NCBI GenBank assembly: GCA_000149225.2
Contig: CM000694.1
Coordinates: 1,675,623 to 1,739,622 of the forward strand
Direction of reading: 5' to 3'
Length of the DNA: 64,000 nucleotides
Origin: Lachancea kluyveri NRRL Y-12651
Lineage: Eukaryota > Ascomycota > Saccharomycetes > Saccharomycetales > Saccharomycetaceae
Shown: one piece after another, positions 9,554-19,464 of the stretch
Position numbering within the stretch: position 1 is the stretch's first letter
Layout: every line of letters starts with the position of its first letter
Notes under the pieces: generated by a model
What the model saw: the letters and a program-made list of their open reading frames with translations, nothing else
The model's database searches: none
Told to the model about the DNA's origin: nothing
Program-made: the position numbers and the translations under genes

Positions 9554-10811
9554 GCACCAGCACCAGCACCAGCAGCAACTACAACAACAACAACAACAAC
9601 AACAACGTCTCTTGCCTCCATTGTCACAACATTCTCAATCACAAACGCTAATACAAAGTCCACGAGCCTCTGCCCAATACGACTTGGATTTTAGTGTTGG
9701 CTTGGTGAATTTAGGTAATTCGTGCTATATGAATTGCATAATTCAATGTCTGCTGGGTACACACGAACTCTCTCAAATGTTTTTGAACGATTCTTACAAA
9801 AATCATATTAACTTCAACAGCAAGTTGGGCTCCAAGGGTGTTTTGGCTAAATACTTTTCCCAACTAGTGCATAACATGTATCGACAAAACACGCCAACTT
9901 CTAGCTTTTCTTCGAAAAAAAAATTATCTGGCGATGAGAGAAATGCAGTTCAGCCGCTAAATTTCAAGATTGCGTGTGGGACAATTAACTCTTTATTTAG
10001 AGACTGCTCTCAACAAGATTGCCAAGAGTTTTGTCAATTCTTACTAGATGGGCTACACGAAGATTTAAACCAATGTGGCGGTAACCCTCGGCTAAAAGAG
10101 TTGTCTGAAGAAGCTGAAAAGATTCGCGAAAAGCTATCTATGAGAATAGCGTCTTCCATTGAATGGGAACGTTATCTTACTACAGATTTTAGTGTGATTG
10201 TCGATTTATTTCAGGGTCAGTATGCTTCACAATTGAAATGCCAAGTTTGCGGCAGAACCTCTACAACTTATCAACCATTTTCTGTACTCTCTGTTCCCCT
10301 TCCCAGCTTAAAAAGTTGTAACATTTTAGATTGCTTTCAAGAATTTACAAAGGTAGAAACTTTGGAGAAGGATGAGCAGTGGTCTTGCCCGGACTGTAAG
10401 AAGAGACAACCTTCGACTAAAAAGATTACAATCACTAGATTACCACGGAATTTAATTATCCATTTGAAGAGGTTTGATAACATGATGAATAAAAATAATG
10501 TGTTTGTCTCTTATCCACATACACTGGATTTGACTCCATTTTGGGCCAACGATTTCGACGGCAGATTACCGCCAGGCGTAACAGAGCTACCGACCAGAGG
10601 CCAGGTGCCACCATTTTCCTATAAACTTTATGCAGTTGCTTCACATACTGGTACTTTGTATGGCGGACACTACACAGCATATGTTCACAAAGGCTCACAA
10701 CGCGGCTGGTGTTACTTTGATGACACCAATTGGAGAAGATCTAGGAGTGATAACGAGTGTATCACTTCAAATGCATACGTGTTGTTTTACCATCGTGTTT
10801 ATGGTACTTGA
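8130..10811 (+). CDS. DOA4: Ubiquitin-specific protease Doa4/Ubp5 (pre-duplication type)
   Basis: This is a deubiquitinase that recycles ubiquitin from endosomal cargo and associates with ESCRT-III. The product is 893 residues from the ATG at 8130; the frame opens at 8106 without ATG. An N-terminal helical region is followed by a rhodanese-like domain (about 165-300, with LLIDLRPRMEFIKSHIKSP). A Ser/Pro-rich linker has KRSSSFKDYF, and a long Gln/His run (bases about 9508-9606) follows. The USP catalytic domain has the Cys box GNSCYMNC (C532), the CxxC pairs LKCQVCG and SCPDCKK, and the His box GGHYTAY (H847). S. cerevisiae has two copies, DOA4 and UBP5; one is seen here. The strong match to Doa4 across linker and catalytic domain, and the PAA1-FMP16-DOA4-DOS2 order, favour this name. 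Confidence 0.94.
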
Positions 10812-10902
10812 AAAAGTAAAAATGGATAGAGGGATAACAAAAACTCTATATACTCGTTGTATTATAACGGTTAATAACGATTTTCTTTAAAAAGTACTGA
10901 AA

Positions 10903-11847
10903 TCATTCCCAATCGTCGTCGTCGTCGTCGTCTTCATCACCTTCATCATTATCATCAACATCATCAGTGGACTCGGAAGCTGTTTTTGGGTTTTCTGTAT
11001 TTAACTCTATTTTTGCCTTTTCTTCATTTTTTTCCTCAGCTATCTCGCATTCTGCAGGTTTGCCTGTGTCGAGCTCTTCATCTTGCTTCCCGGGATCTTC
11101 CTCATCTTCATCATCCCAGGCAAATTCCTCATCTTCTTCAAGTTTCACTTTTTTACTTTTTAGAATTTCCTTTCTTTTGTTTTCCATATCTAAAATTTTG
11201 TTCTTTTTAAAGAAGTAGACTTTCCAAAAGCTTTCGTAAGGTATCTTTTCAGGAACAATCCTGTTCATCAGTTGAGATAAATCATTGTCTTGTTCTAACA
11301 ACTTTGAAATTTCTTCAGTCTGAGCATCGACATCAAATTCACCAACTGTTTCCTCTTCGTCGTTCAAGTACAAGCTTTCACTGGTTGATAACTTCTTCAA
11401 TTCCGCTTCGGTTCTATTTCCAGCAGCTGCAATTACAGGAGTCACTTCTTTTTTGGCCTCAGAGTTTTTTTGGTACTTTATTGAATCCGATGCTAGTGTG
11501 ACAACTTGGTCAAGCTTTGAACCCAATGAGTCTGTCATTGATGACCAAAACGATTTTTTGGCCACTTTGTCCCAATATCCTGATGCCAGCTGTTCCACAT
11601 TTTGTAGATTCGAATCTAATTTGTGCAACACATTCTGCGCTTTATCAGACACCTCAGGATCCAATGGCCACTTTAATTGTACGTCGTCTTTATCCATTAA
11701 CTTTTTAAGGATATCAGTTGTTTTTTGGTACTGCTGGTCAACCTGATCTTCTAATTTGTGGAAAACTTCGTCTGTTTTGTCATCGTGGCTTCTGGGCGTG
11801 TGTTCCTTCTCATTGCTCACAGCTTGCTCTTCGTAGAAGAACTCCAT
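10903..11847 (-). CDS. DOS2: Dos2-like BSD-domain protein
   Basis: The 314-residue acidic protein matches S. cerevisiae Dos2 (310) in order and composition. The start is MEFFYEEQAVS, then come DDKTDEVFHKLEDQV, NRTEAELKKLSTSESLYL and the central block IVPEKIPYESFWKVYFFKKN (about 190-210). The end is a run of Asp closing in DWE. The central block is BSD-like. Dos2 is cytoplasmic and its role is poorly known; it has been linked genetically to ubiquitin and DNA-silencing phenotypes. The gene is convergent with DOA4, with 91 bp between stops, as in the S. cerevisiae pair YDR068W/YDR069C. The terminal GAC repeat is low-complexity and may vary in length between strains. Confidence 0.93.
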   Translation of the reverse strand: MEFFYEEQAVSNEKEHTPRSHDDKTDEVFHKLEDQVDQQYQKTTDILKKLMDKDDVQLKWPLDPEVSDKAQNVLHKLDSNLQNVEQLASGYWDKVAKKSFWSSMTDSLGSKLDQVVTLASDSIKYQKNSEAKKEVTPVIAAAGNRTEAELKKLSTSESLYLNDEEETVGEFDVDAQTEEISKLLEQDNDLSQLMNRIVPEKIPYESFWKVYFFKKNKILDMENKRKEILKSKKVKLEEDEEFAWDDEDEEDPGKQDEELDTGKPAECEIAEEKNEEKAKIELNTENPKTASESTDDVDDNDEGDEDDDDDDDWE

Positions 11848-12033
11848 CTTTTCTATTCAGTTTCACTCAAAGCTCTGGTACAACACTTCCTTGATCCTTG
11901 AAGTTCTCAACATGGGAAAAAGTTTGAGATTGCGAACTTTTGAAATTCAAACCAAAGCGAAAGACAGAGAAAAGGAGCCAAAAACTACAACCGATTAACA
12001 AAGCGTTAAGGGCTTACCTTCTGCCGTTACCAT

Positions 12034-12678
12034 ATGTCTTTGGTAACTCCGTTGAATTTCAGTATAGTACAACCAAACTTGTACAGAGGTTCTTACCCCA
12101 GAGAGATAAATCTACCATTTCTGAAAGCTTTGCAACTAAAGTACATACTCTCGTTAACACCGGAACCCCTGACAAACACCCCCTTTATTGCTACCTTTTG
12201 TGAAGAACAAAATATCGAAACTGTCCACATTCCATGCTTAGCAAAACAAAAATCAAAATCTAAAGTAAAAAGGAAAAAGAAACCTGTACCCATAGAATAT
12301 GATGTTGTCGTGGAATGTATCCGCTTTTTGATAGACAAAAAACACTACCCATGCTATATTCATTGTACAAACGGTGAACTCGTTACGTCGTTAGTTATTG
12401 CATGCTTAAGAAAGTTTTCTTATTGGAGCACGGTATCAATTCTCAATGAATTTTTAACGTACACCTCTAGTATCAATATTCATGAGCGCAATTTCATCGA
12501 AAATTTTAATTTAGAGATCGAGATAAGTGATCTAGATATACATGACAAAGTTAGCTGGGTCACTGTTCGTATAGGCGGTGGCAGTCGTGGCGGGTCCACT
12601 GGTGGGAACGAAGGTAACATCAAGAAGGTTAGTAGTACAACGGATACGTTGCCCAGATTAAAATTTCATAGTGTGTGA
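12034..12678 (+). CDS. OCA6: Oca6-like atypical tyrosine/inositol-pyrophosphate phosphatase
   Basis: The 214-residue protein matches S. cerevisiae Oca6 (224) over its length: MSLVTPLNFSIVQPNLYRGS at the start, PFLKALQLKYILSLTPEPL, and IHCTNGELVTSLVIACLRKF (about 108-127). It belongs to the Siw14/Oca family of cysteine-phosphatase-fold proteins. The P-loop position reads HCTNGELVTS, so the active Cys is present, but the motif departs from the usual HCxxGxxRT because the Arg is missing. Catalysis is therefore doubtful, as in S. cerevisiae. It is divergent from DOS2 with a spacer of about 190 bp. Confidence 0.93.
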   Translation: MSLVTPLNFSIVQPNLYRGSYPREINLPFLKALQLKYILSLTPEPLTNTPFIATFCEEQNIETVHIPCLAKQKSKSKVKRKKKPVPIEYDVVVECIRFLIDKKHYPCYIHCTNGELVTSLVIACLRKFSYWSTVSILNEFLTYTSSINIHERNFIENFNLEIEISDLDIHDKVSWVTVRIGGGSRGGSTGGNEGNIKKVSSTTDTLPRLKFHSV

Positions 12679-12711
12679 GTTATATATCAATAAAAAAACA
12701 CATATACATTA

Positions 12712-13905
12712 TTACTGGAATAATAGTGCTGCCGCATATTCTGCGTTACCGTTGGTTTGGTCGAGTGCCTTGATTACCTGCTGTTTCGAAAACCCTAACC
12801 CCATCAATTGAGTGACCGTAGATTCAGGGTAGCTCCTGGTAGCAGGCTGTGTAGTTGGAGTTGCAGCTGGCAGTGGTGGTAGAGGATTTTGTGCAGCGAT
12901 CACACCTGTGGAAGAAGCTGCGGCTGCGGCTGCTTGTTGTTCCTCTTCTAAATCTTTTGGAATTTCAGCTTCGCTTAAGAATCTTGTCTCAACACCAGCA
13001 ATTCTTAATACGTTGTCTTTTAAATCGACACAAGCCTGGTGCCTTTTTAGCATATCCAAGCCCAATAACATATCAACGTGCGTGTCTAAAACGGTAAAAC
13101 TGCATGGAATGAATTGTGTTTCGATTTTCACTTGAGCAGTGTGAATTTTACCTACTATTTGACTAGTGCCAACACCTCTGGCCTGACCCTGAAATCTTTT
13201 GTCTATCAATCTCGTCAGTCCAGTCTTTTCTGCTAGCTTGGTGGACATGATAGTGGCCTGTGCACCGGAGTCGACAAATGCCTTGACAGGATTGCCGTTA
13301 ATTTCCAAGTTGATGTAAAGCATATGCACAGGAGTAAAAACTTCAGGAGTAAACTCCAATGCGTTCCTCATTTGCTCATCAATCTCTTGTTGATTGATTA
13401 GTTCAGAAATACGCCTTTGATTGGCAGGATCGTCCGGGCTACTCATCAACCTATCATACTCGGCCTGTGGGATACCAAAAGGGTTTTGCTGTTGGCGTCC
13501 TTGTAATAGGTAAGGACCCATCACCTGAAAAAATTGAGCAGGATCTTCAATCACTTGGTCCAACAAGGGTGATTGCGCAACGAATTGTGCTCTCATTTGA
13601 GGGTTGTTAATTAATTGCTGCCTGAATTGTTCTATGAAATCACTGTCATTTGTAGTTGCCGGAGCGTCAGTAGATGTCTTGCTTTTGATGACCAGCAAGT
13701 CATTGTCACTAATACCAAGCTCCTCCAGAGTCTTAGTGTCATTTGTTCTTAACGCTTTCATGTTGTGATGCAGCTCATGTTTTTTATCGTCAAATCCAGC
13801 ATCCAACTGAATTAACGCCACCAGATCTTGTAAGGCCATATCTCCAGATAACTCTAAAGGACCATAAACCTGGTCATTAATTTCACTTGTGATGGTTATA
13901 TTCAT
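12712..13905 (-). CDS. DDI1: Ddi1 ubiquitin-receptor aspartic protease
   Basis: Ddi1 shuttles ubiquitinated proteins to the proteasome and cleaves highly ubiquitinated substrates. The 397-residue product has an N-terminal ubiquitin-like domain (1-75). A helical region follows, then a retropepsin-like domain with catalytic D212 in FVDSGAQATIMS. The C-terminal UBA domain is YPESTVTQLMGLGFSKQQVI (about 358-377) and onward to AALLFQ. The active-site triplet reads DSG, where S. cerevisiae has DTG; both are accepted in the family. An Ala/Gln/Thr/Pro linker precedes the UBA. It is convergent with OCA6 (33 bp) and divergent from MAG1, the classic MAG1-DDI1 pair. Confidence 0.96.
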   Translation of the reverse strand: MNITITSEINDQVYGPLELSGDMALQDLVALIQLDAGFDDKKHELHHNMKALRTNDTKTLEELGISDNDLLVIKSKTSTDAPATTNDSDFIEQFRQQLINNPQMRAQFVAQSPLLDQVIEDPAQFFQVMGPYLLQGRQQQNPFGIPQAEYDRLMSSPDDPANQRRISELINQQEIDEQMRNALEFTPEVFTPVHMLYINLEINGNPVKAFVDSGAQATIMSTKLAEKTGLTRLIDKRFQGQARGVGTSQIVGKIHTAQVKIETQFIPCSFTVLDTHVDMLLGLDMLKRHQACVDLKDNVLRIAGVETRFLSEAEIPKDLEEEQQAAAAAASSTGVIAAQNPLPPLPAATPTTQPATRSYPESTVTQLMGLGFSKQQVIKALDQTNGNAEYAAALLFQ

Positions 13906-14455
13906 GGCAAATCCTATTCTATAGGTTGCTTCGGTGTATTTTGTTTCAGTGTTGTTAAGGGAATAATGGTTGGTTATTGAGAAAGTGGAAACCCTTCGGT
14001 TTGTCGCAAGTGGGAAGTGAGCACTCCCTGATGTCTTTTCCCGTTGCCATCTGGAATGTTAAGGGCGTGGCAACTGAAAATTAATGAGACAGTAACAGAT
14101 AGTTCATCATCATTTTTGTAACAAACAGTAGCGATACAGCGATTTGCCGTTACGAGTATCTAGAGTTTCTAACGGGTCATCGTATACATGGTTTACAATA
14201 TCTTTCAATTAATAATTTGTAAATGTTAATGAAGAAAGGTATACGTAGCTAATATCAGCATATTCAAGCCATCACAATTCGTGTAGCTCTTATGTTTTAC
14301 GCACATTCCACCTTTTTCTTTCAATGAGTAAGCATATGGCCATAACGTAGGAGCTAATGGTTTGGATCTTGGATTCCGCGTGCCCACAAAACAATCGAAT
14401 TAAAAAGGTTGGGTTACTGCAAACTAAAGAAAGTGAAAGTAATTGCGAATAAAGA
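13906..14455. promoter_or_regulatory. DDI1/MAG1 bidirectional promoter region
   Basis: This is a shared divergent spacer of 550 bp. In S. cerevisiae MAG1 and DDI1 are co-induced by DNA damage from a common region that includes proteasome-type (Rpn4) elements. Here CGTGGCAAC (14066-14074) is a one- or two-base variant of the PACE consensus GGTGGCAAA. The assignment is weak. Nothing else is seen. Confidence 0.35.
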
Positions 14456-15289
14456 ATGGTTCAAGTAAAAAGGAAACGTGATGAAAGCATTCCTGAGCTG
14501 CCACAGGCTTTTAAGCAAAGACACACTGAAGATTTCAATGAAGCCTGTCAGCATATTCTGAAGGTAGATCCATCGTTGCTTGCAACTATAACAAGTCATG
14601 ACTTTCCCCTATTCTTGGTAAAAGAACAAGAGCAATTGACGTTGAACCACCATTTCGTCAAGTTGGCAAGTAGCATCATAGCTCAGCAAATTAGCGGTAA
14701 TGCAGCAAAGAGTATCAAGAAACGCGTTGTAGAGTATTATGGGAATGAATTTCCAACCTACCAAAAGCTTCATGATTCATTTCAAGATACAAAGTCCGTG
14801 GCAGGGTTGCGTGAGTGTGGGCTCTCCCAAAGAAAGATATCCTATTTGGAGTCACTGGCGATGTACTTTCATGATAATGAGAAAGAGATTGAGGTATTGT
14901 TCACACAGGATGATGACAAGATTGTGGAAGAGTTGGTCAAGAATATTAAGGGAATCGGCCCTTGGAGTGCCAAGATGTTTCTTGTTACTAGTTTAGAAAG
15001 AATGGATGTGTTTGCTGCTGACGATTTGGGTGTCGCTAGGGGCTGTTCCAAGTACTTGGAATCACGGCCGGAAGTTTTAAAGAATTTGAAGTCTAAGAGA
15101 ACCCTGTTGAAGAAAAGTAAAATCAAACACAAAAACATGAATTGGAAAATTCACGATGAGGATATCGTAGAAAGCTGTGGACAACTGTTCGAACCTTATG
15201 GGACTGTCTTTATGTTTATATTATGGAGGCTGTCAAGCACCAATGTGGAAGTTATGGCTAAAAATGAAGAGGAGTTTGCTACTCGGTAA
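14456..15289 (+). CDS. MAG1: 3-methyladenine DNA glycosylase
   Basis: This base-excision-repair glycosylase removes alkylated purines such as 3-methyladenine; it acts in the nucleus. The 277-residue product belongs to the HhH-GPD (AlkA-type) superfamily. It has LASSIIAQQISGNAAKSIKK (about 69-88), the helix-hairpin-helix KNIKGIGPWSAKMFL (about 162-176) and the catalytic-Asp segment VFAADDLGVARG (D189/D190). Length is close to S. cerevisiae Mag1 (296). The downstream AP endonuclease of the same pathway, APN2, is also in this window at 52.4 kb, though unlinked. It is divergent from DDI1 and convergent with COX15. Confidence 0.95.
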   Translation: MVQVKRKRDESIPELPQAFKQRHTEDFNEACQHILKVDPSLLATITSHDFPLFLVKEQEQLTLNHHFVKLASSIIAQQISGNAAKSIKKRVVEYYGNEFPTYQKLHDSFQDTKSVAGLRECGLSQRKISYLESLAMYFHDNEKEIEVLFTQDDDKIVEELVKNIKGIGPWSAKMFLVTSLERMDVFAADDLGVARGCSKYLESRPEVLKNLKSKRTLLKKSKIKHKNMNWKIHDEDIVESCGQLFEPYGTVFMFILWRLSSTNVEVMAKNEEEFATR

Positions 15290-15379
15290 AGTTATCATAA
15301 TATTAACCACTTGGTATATCATATAAATAAGGTGTACTTTTTTTTTCTAGTTTATTTACAGGGATTCTGGGTCAACGCG

Positions 15380-16831
15380 TTATTTTGCCAATTTTGAAGC
15401 TTCGGATAGGATCTTGCTACCTGCTCTTTGTTGTTGTTGGGTGAACAGGCCACCAACTAGGATTCTCATTGGGACCCGAGGCTTTCTTAATTGGGAAGCG
15501 AAAACCAAAGAACTAGTCAAAAGGGCAAGAGCACCAGCCTGGTGAGCGGAAGCTAATGATATAGGGACCAAGTAAATCAAAGTGAAGATACCAAGCGCCG
15601 CCTGTAGGGTGACTAGACCCATCATAGCATGAAGAGTTTTGTTGGCACTCTTTGGAATAACATGCTTTCTCTTGAGGCAGTACATATGCAAGCCAAGAAC
15701 AGCAAAGAAGGTGGTAGTGGCAAAAATTCTATGGTTCAGCTGAACAGTGGTTGGATTTTCGAGCATGTTTCTCCAAATCAAATCACTCTTATCTTCTTTA
15801 CGGGCAAAATTTTCGTCCATCAACTCACGTTTACTTGGGACCCAGTTGTCACCCATACTTGGAAAAGTATTGTAGATTAAGCCGGCATCTAATCCAGCAA
15901 CTAAACCACCAGACATTGCGGTGATAAAGGTCAAAGCTAGTAGAGACAAAGAGTATTTTCTTATAGGTTTCAAAGCAGGGTTATCTAACTTTGAAAATAA
16001 TTCTAATGCTTTTTCTGGAACTTTAACCCACTTGGCTTCTCTTAAGATTTCTAGACCAGTCCAAAGCATGCCCATGTACAACAAAAAGGCTGTACCCAAA
16101 TGAGTGGTCAATCTATACTGAGAAACGGTTGGTTTAGATTTCCTCTCTTCTAACTGTTTCTCGTCTAAGCCAGAACTGACCATCCACCAACCGATGAAAC
16201 CTTGTAAACCTAAGAGACAGGTGAGGCCAAAAACACGCTTGTTGACATGAGGCGATGCTTTTCTTGCTACAGCAAAGTAAACAGCAGGGAGAACAAAGAT
16301 TGCACCAATAGCACGACCCCATAGTCTATGAACCCATTCCATAAAGAAAATAAACTTGAATTCATCCAAAGTGATATGAGAGTTTAACTGTTTAAACTCA
16401 GGAGACTGCTGGTACTTGGCAAATTCTTCCTCCCATTCTTTTTGATTTAAGGGAGGAATGGTGCCAGTAACAGGTTTCCACTCAGTAATACTTAGACCAG
16501 ATTCGGTCAACCTTGTCAAGCCACCCAAAACCACGATACCAAATACAAGGCCAGAGGTACCAACAAGCCAGTAACCAACCCATTTAGAGGAGTTTAGTAG
16601 ATTCTTAGAAGGAGCTTTTTTTGATATGGCTTCAGCTTGTCTCAAAATACTGAAAGTAGAAAATGGACGAGTTTTACCGATGCAGTTTTCGGTCACATTC
16701 TTCGTCAACCTTGGAGCGATAGTAGTGAGACGACTCGTGATTGAAGTAACAGGTCTACTAGTCCTTCCTAGTATAGTAGAGGATCTGAATAGCAGTTTGC
16801 CACCAGTCCTAGTGAAAATGTTCTTGATCAT
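15380..16831 (-). CDS. COX15: Heme A synthase Cox15
   Basis: Cox15 oxidises heme O to heme A in the mitochondrial inner membrane for cytochrome oxidase assembly. The 483-residue product (S. cerevisiae 486) is a CtaA/Cox15-family polytopic protein. A basic, Ser/Thr-rich mitochondrial presequence covers about residues 1-60. It is followed by VGYWLVGTSGLVFGIVVLGG, LTRLTESGLSITEWKPVTG and FFMEWVHRLWGRAIG, then QYRLTTHLGTAFLLY, LNHRIFATTTFF and SLASAHQAGALALL. The conserved His in the EWVHRLWG, THLG, LNHR and AHQ segments are the heme ligands known for the family. The start is the first ATG. Confidence 0.96.
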   Translation of the reverse strand: MIKNIFTRTGGKLLFRSSTILGRTSRPVTSITSRLTTIAPRLTKNVTENCIGKTRPFSTFSILRQAEAISKKAPSKNLLNSSKWVGYWLVGTSGLVFGIVVLGGLTRLTESGLSITEWKPVTGTIPPLNQKEWEEEFAKYQQSPEFKQLNSHITLDEFKFIFFMEWVHRLWGRAIGAIFVLPAVYFAVARKASPHVNKRVFGLTCLLGLQGFIGWWMVSSGLDEKQLEERKSKPTVSQYRLTTHLGTAFLLYMGMLWTGLEILREAKWVKVPEKALELFSKLDNPALKPIRKYSLSLLALTFITAMSGGLVAGLDAGLIYNTFPSMGDNWVPSKRELMDENFARKEDKSDLIWRNMLENPTTVQLNHRIFATTTFFAVLGLHMYCLKRKHVIPKSANKTLHAMMGLVTLQAALGIFTLIYLVPISLASAHQAGALALLTSSLVFASQLRKPRVPMRILVGGLFTQQQQRAGSKILSEASKLAK

Positions 16832-17643
16832 TGAAGATTTGGAACTTCTTGGCAGGGATACGGGTTGTTTTTTTCTTTTAAGTTGTCGTAAATCGAACTG
16901 CTTTTATTTTATCCAAGGCGGATATGTGAGGTGATGATTTTTTCAGCTCTTTTTTTCGGTCTTTTCGTTTAGACAGCCCCGGAAATATGAAGCAACGAGC
17001 TGGACGAAACGGTGATAGGTTTGCATGGATTATTAACATATTCCAAAGCATCTATTAGAGTTGAAATAATTTAGCGCTTGTCAGTTTTTTTAAAACTTTT
17101 GTTTCTTTTTCTTTGCTAAAAAATCCACCTAGCATTTAATTGGATTGAATAAGTAAAAAACGCATTTACTGAAACTCATCTCTGCGGGATGGCATAATAC
17201 AACATGCTTTGATAAGATATTGACATGTTGATATCGATTAATGTAATCGAAGGACATCATCCTTTAATCTTTTTTCTCGACTATTAACATGATGTTACAG
17301 TTGTATCTTGACGTATCTACACAGTTAGCTTATTTGTAGGGTTAAATGTCATCTACGATAGTGGTATATTCAACTTAAGACGTGGGTGAAACAGAGCCTC
17401 TATGTACTCTCCTACAAGCAGCAGCATGTAGTTTTAGGTGAAAAGTCCTCCTTAAAGCAAGCTATAACTTTTAAAACTGTATCTACAGATTGAAAGAAAG
17501 AAAGAAAGAAAGAGCAGCTATTATGTCACGCCGGCATTTTGCAAGGTATCCAAATAATGACAGGCTCGGTATGTGACGGTGTATTGACGCCTGTATAGCA
17601 GAAATGTGCAAGCGAGGTTAAGAGACCTAAGTGAAATGTGTAT
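16832..17643. other. COX15 upstream region
   Basis: About 800 bp that is mostly AT-rich, with a GAAA simple repeat at 17492-17513. No tRNA, LTR or recognised gene is seen. The next open frame starts at 17644. Confidence 0.4.
17492..17513. repeat. GAAA simple repeat
   Basis: About five GAAA units in the non-coding spacer between COX15 and EMP65. Confidence 0.8.
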
Positions 17644-17823
17644 ATGGAAAACATAAGTAACCAGGTACCTTCGGTGTGGAGTATTAAATCGAGAGCTCAA
17701 AAATTAGTGAGCAGTTGGAAATACCAATCCAACTTTTATTTTTACTCGAAGCAATCGCAACCACTGAACGTTCGACTTCCTAATCTTGAAAATCGGTCAG
17801 ATTTACTTGCTTTAGATGTTTAA
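17644..17823 (+). CDS. Possible small protein, 59 residues
   Basis: This is an ATG-started open frame ending three bases before the EMP65 stop and convergent with it. I recognise no homolog. The product has VPSVWSIKSRAQKLVSSWKY (about 9-28) and then aromatic residues (FYFYSK), a basic amphipathic-looking N-terminal half and a polar tail. That resembles small mitochondrial proteins only in composition. Against it: short length, no known S. cerevisiae gene at this place, and no clear promoter. It could be chance. Confidence 0.25.
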   Translation: MENISNQVPSVWSIKSRAQKLVSSWKYQSNFYFYSKQSQPLNVRLPNLENRSDLLALDV

Positions 17824-17826
17824 GTC

Positions 17827-19317
17827 TTACCAAATCCTCTTGGATACCATTTTATAGCGTGCAACCTTCTCTAAGGAATGAGGGTGTTTTGAATCTCTCT
17901 TATGTCTCAATTCACTCAAACTCGGCGGTAAGAGCTTTTTGTCATCCTTTGGGGTGTTGGGTGGGGTTATTGGTGTGTTACCTGAGGAGTGAATTACTGT
18001 ACGCATTTCTTCATCAACTTTACCCATCCCTGGCGAAAGCATACCAGGAACATATATGGCTTCGTGTGTTCCAGTGTGGATGCTGAATTGTAAAGCTTTG
18101 GCCCACTTTACCAGCAGCAGTTGAAGGATAAATTTGGTCAACACTAGACAAATAAAACAAAGAATTAGTATAACTGTGGCGCCAAAAATCGAAGTAGAAG
18201 AATCTTGCAGGCTCTGAGTTAGTGTAGGTTTGAACATCACGATGAATAGTACCACCAAAGCTGGGATTGGCAAACCTATCCTTGTCTGTAGTTTGTGCAA
18301 GCTCTCTATATGATCATTGCACATCACCATCAAGAATTTGTCGTAAATATGTGGCTTAATACGATTAAATTTTATGATGTAAGAGTGCTTTACCCAATCA
18401 ACGATTAACTCGCTACCGATAACGGTTAGCATGGGCCCGCACAAAACTCCCAAGACCACTGATGATGTTGCGTGTAGAGTCCAGGAGTTTGGAAGTAGAG
18501 TCGTTAGAGATGTTCCTGTTGCGACCAGATTTCTTAATGCAATGATAGTCAGAAAGATAAAAAGTTGAAATCTTTCAACAATGTCAGAAATGGCAATCTG
18601 GAATAATCCTTCTTTATCGAATCTCTTAAATACGGAAGCCTTAATCTCGGCGAACTGCATTGACAGGAGTAATGTCAAAAGCGAGTTTGAATATGAGTTA
18701 ACGGCGACATTCAAAGCGATAGTTTCATGAACGAGAACATATGCGTGACAAGTCAAATAAATCAATGTTGCCACAAATAACACCACTAGCTTCGGCTTAT
18801 TCTTTTGGTTTTTGCTGGATAGAACTGTGGCTAAAAGATCTTGTCCTACACTGGATAGCATCTTGTCGCCCATTTCTAGAACACCGAACATCATGTATAA
18901 TTTAACAGCACTTTGGCCTTTGATCCTATGATAAACCCTTGATGTGTCAAGGCTGCTCAACATTATGGAAGCACATATTATTAAGGAGAGTAGTGTTCTT
19001 TCTCTATAAACTTTTTGAAACCTGGATTTCTTCAGACAGCCAAGTGCTAATCTTATAGGAACGATTGTAAAATAATAAAGGAAGCAATTCAGACAAGCTA
19101 GAAGCGAAAAAGACATAAACTTCTCCAAGTATAATGGTAGTCTAACCATATTCAAGATTTGCTCCAACTCATAATTAGCAGCATCCTCTTCCTTTTCTTG
19201 TTCTTCACTACTTTTAGACTTTGAAGTAATCGGGCGAATCTCCTTGAGTAAAAAATCCCTGATAGAGCCAAACTGATTCAATCTTTTCTTCTTGAGCTTT
19301 TTGGCAACTTTCGGCAT
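17827..19317 (-). CDS. EMP65: TAPT1-family ER membrane protein Emp65
   Basis: This is a 496-residue polytopic protein matching S. cerevisiae Emp65 (YER140W, 556), which forms a complex with Slp1 in the ER that protects soluble proteins from degradation. The start MPKVAKKLKKKRLNQFGSIR is strongly basic. The DUF747/TAPT1 core follows: ILNMVRLPLYLEKFMSFSLL (about 54-73), SRVYHRIKGQSAVKLYMMFG (about 126-145), LEMGDKMLSSVGQDLL and SNSLLTLLLSMQFAEIKASV (about 212-231). The C-terminal tail is Pro/Lys-rich and polar. Several hydrophobic helices are visible. It is divergent from RTR1. Confidence 0.93.
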   Translation of the reverse strand: MPKVAKKLKKKRLNQFGSIRDFLLKEIRPITSKSKSSEEQEKEEDAANYELEQILNMVRLPLYLEKFMSFSLLACLNCFLYYFTIVPIRLALGCLKKSRFQKVYRERTLLSLIICASIMLSSLDTSRVYHRIKGQSAVKLYMMFGVLEMGDKMLSSVGQDLLATVLSSKNQKNKPKLVVLFVATLIYLTCHAYVLVHETIALNVAVNSYSNSLLTLLLSMQFAEIKASVFKRFDKEGLFQIAISDIVERFQLFIFLTIIALRNLVATGTSLTTLLPNSWTLHATSSVVLGVLCGPMLTVIGSELIVDWVKHSYIIKFNRIKPHIYDKFLMVMCNDHIESLHKLQTRIGLPIPALVVLFIVMFKPTLTQSLQDSSTSIFGATVILILCFICLVLTKFILQLLLVKWAKALQFSIHTGTHEAIYVPGMLSPGMGKVDEEMRTVIHSSGNTPITPPNTPKDDKKLLPPSLSELRHKRDSKHPHSLEKVARYKMVSKRIW

Positions 19318-19464
19318 AGCTTACCTCTCTTGCTTAGCCTTTCTTATCAGCTTTTTGATCAGCTGCGGTACAAGATATAGGAGCATTGCGAAAGTGGAAT
19401 TTTCCCATTTTATTTTAGCTACATACAATATTCAAATCATTAAGGCAAGCACAAGTACAGATAG

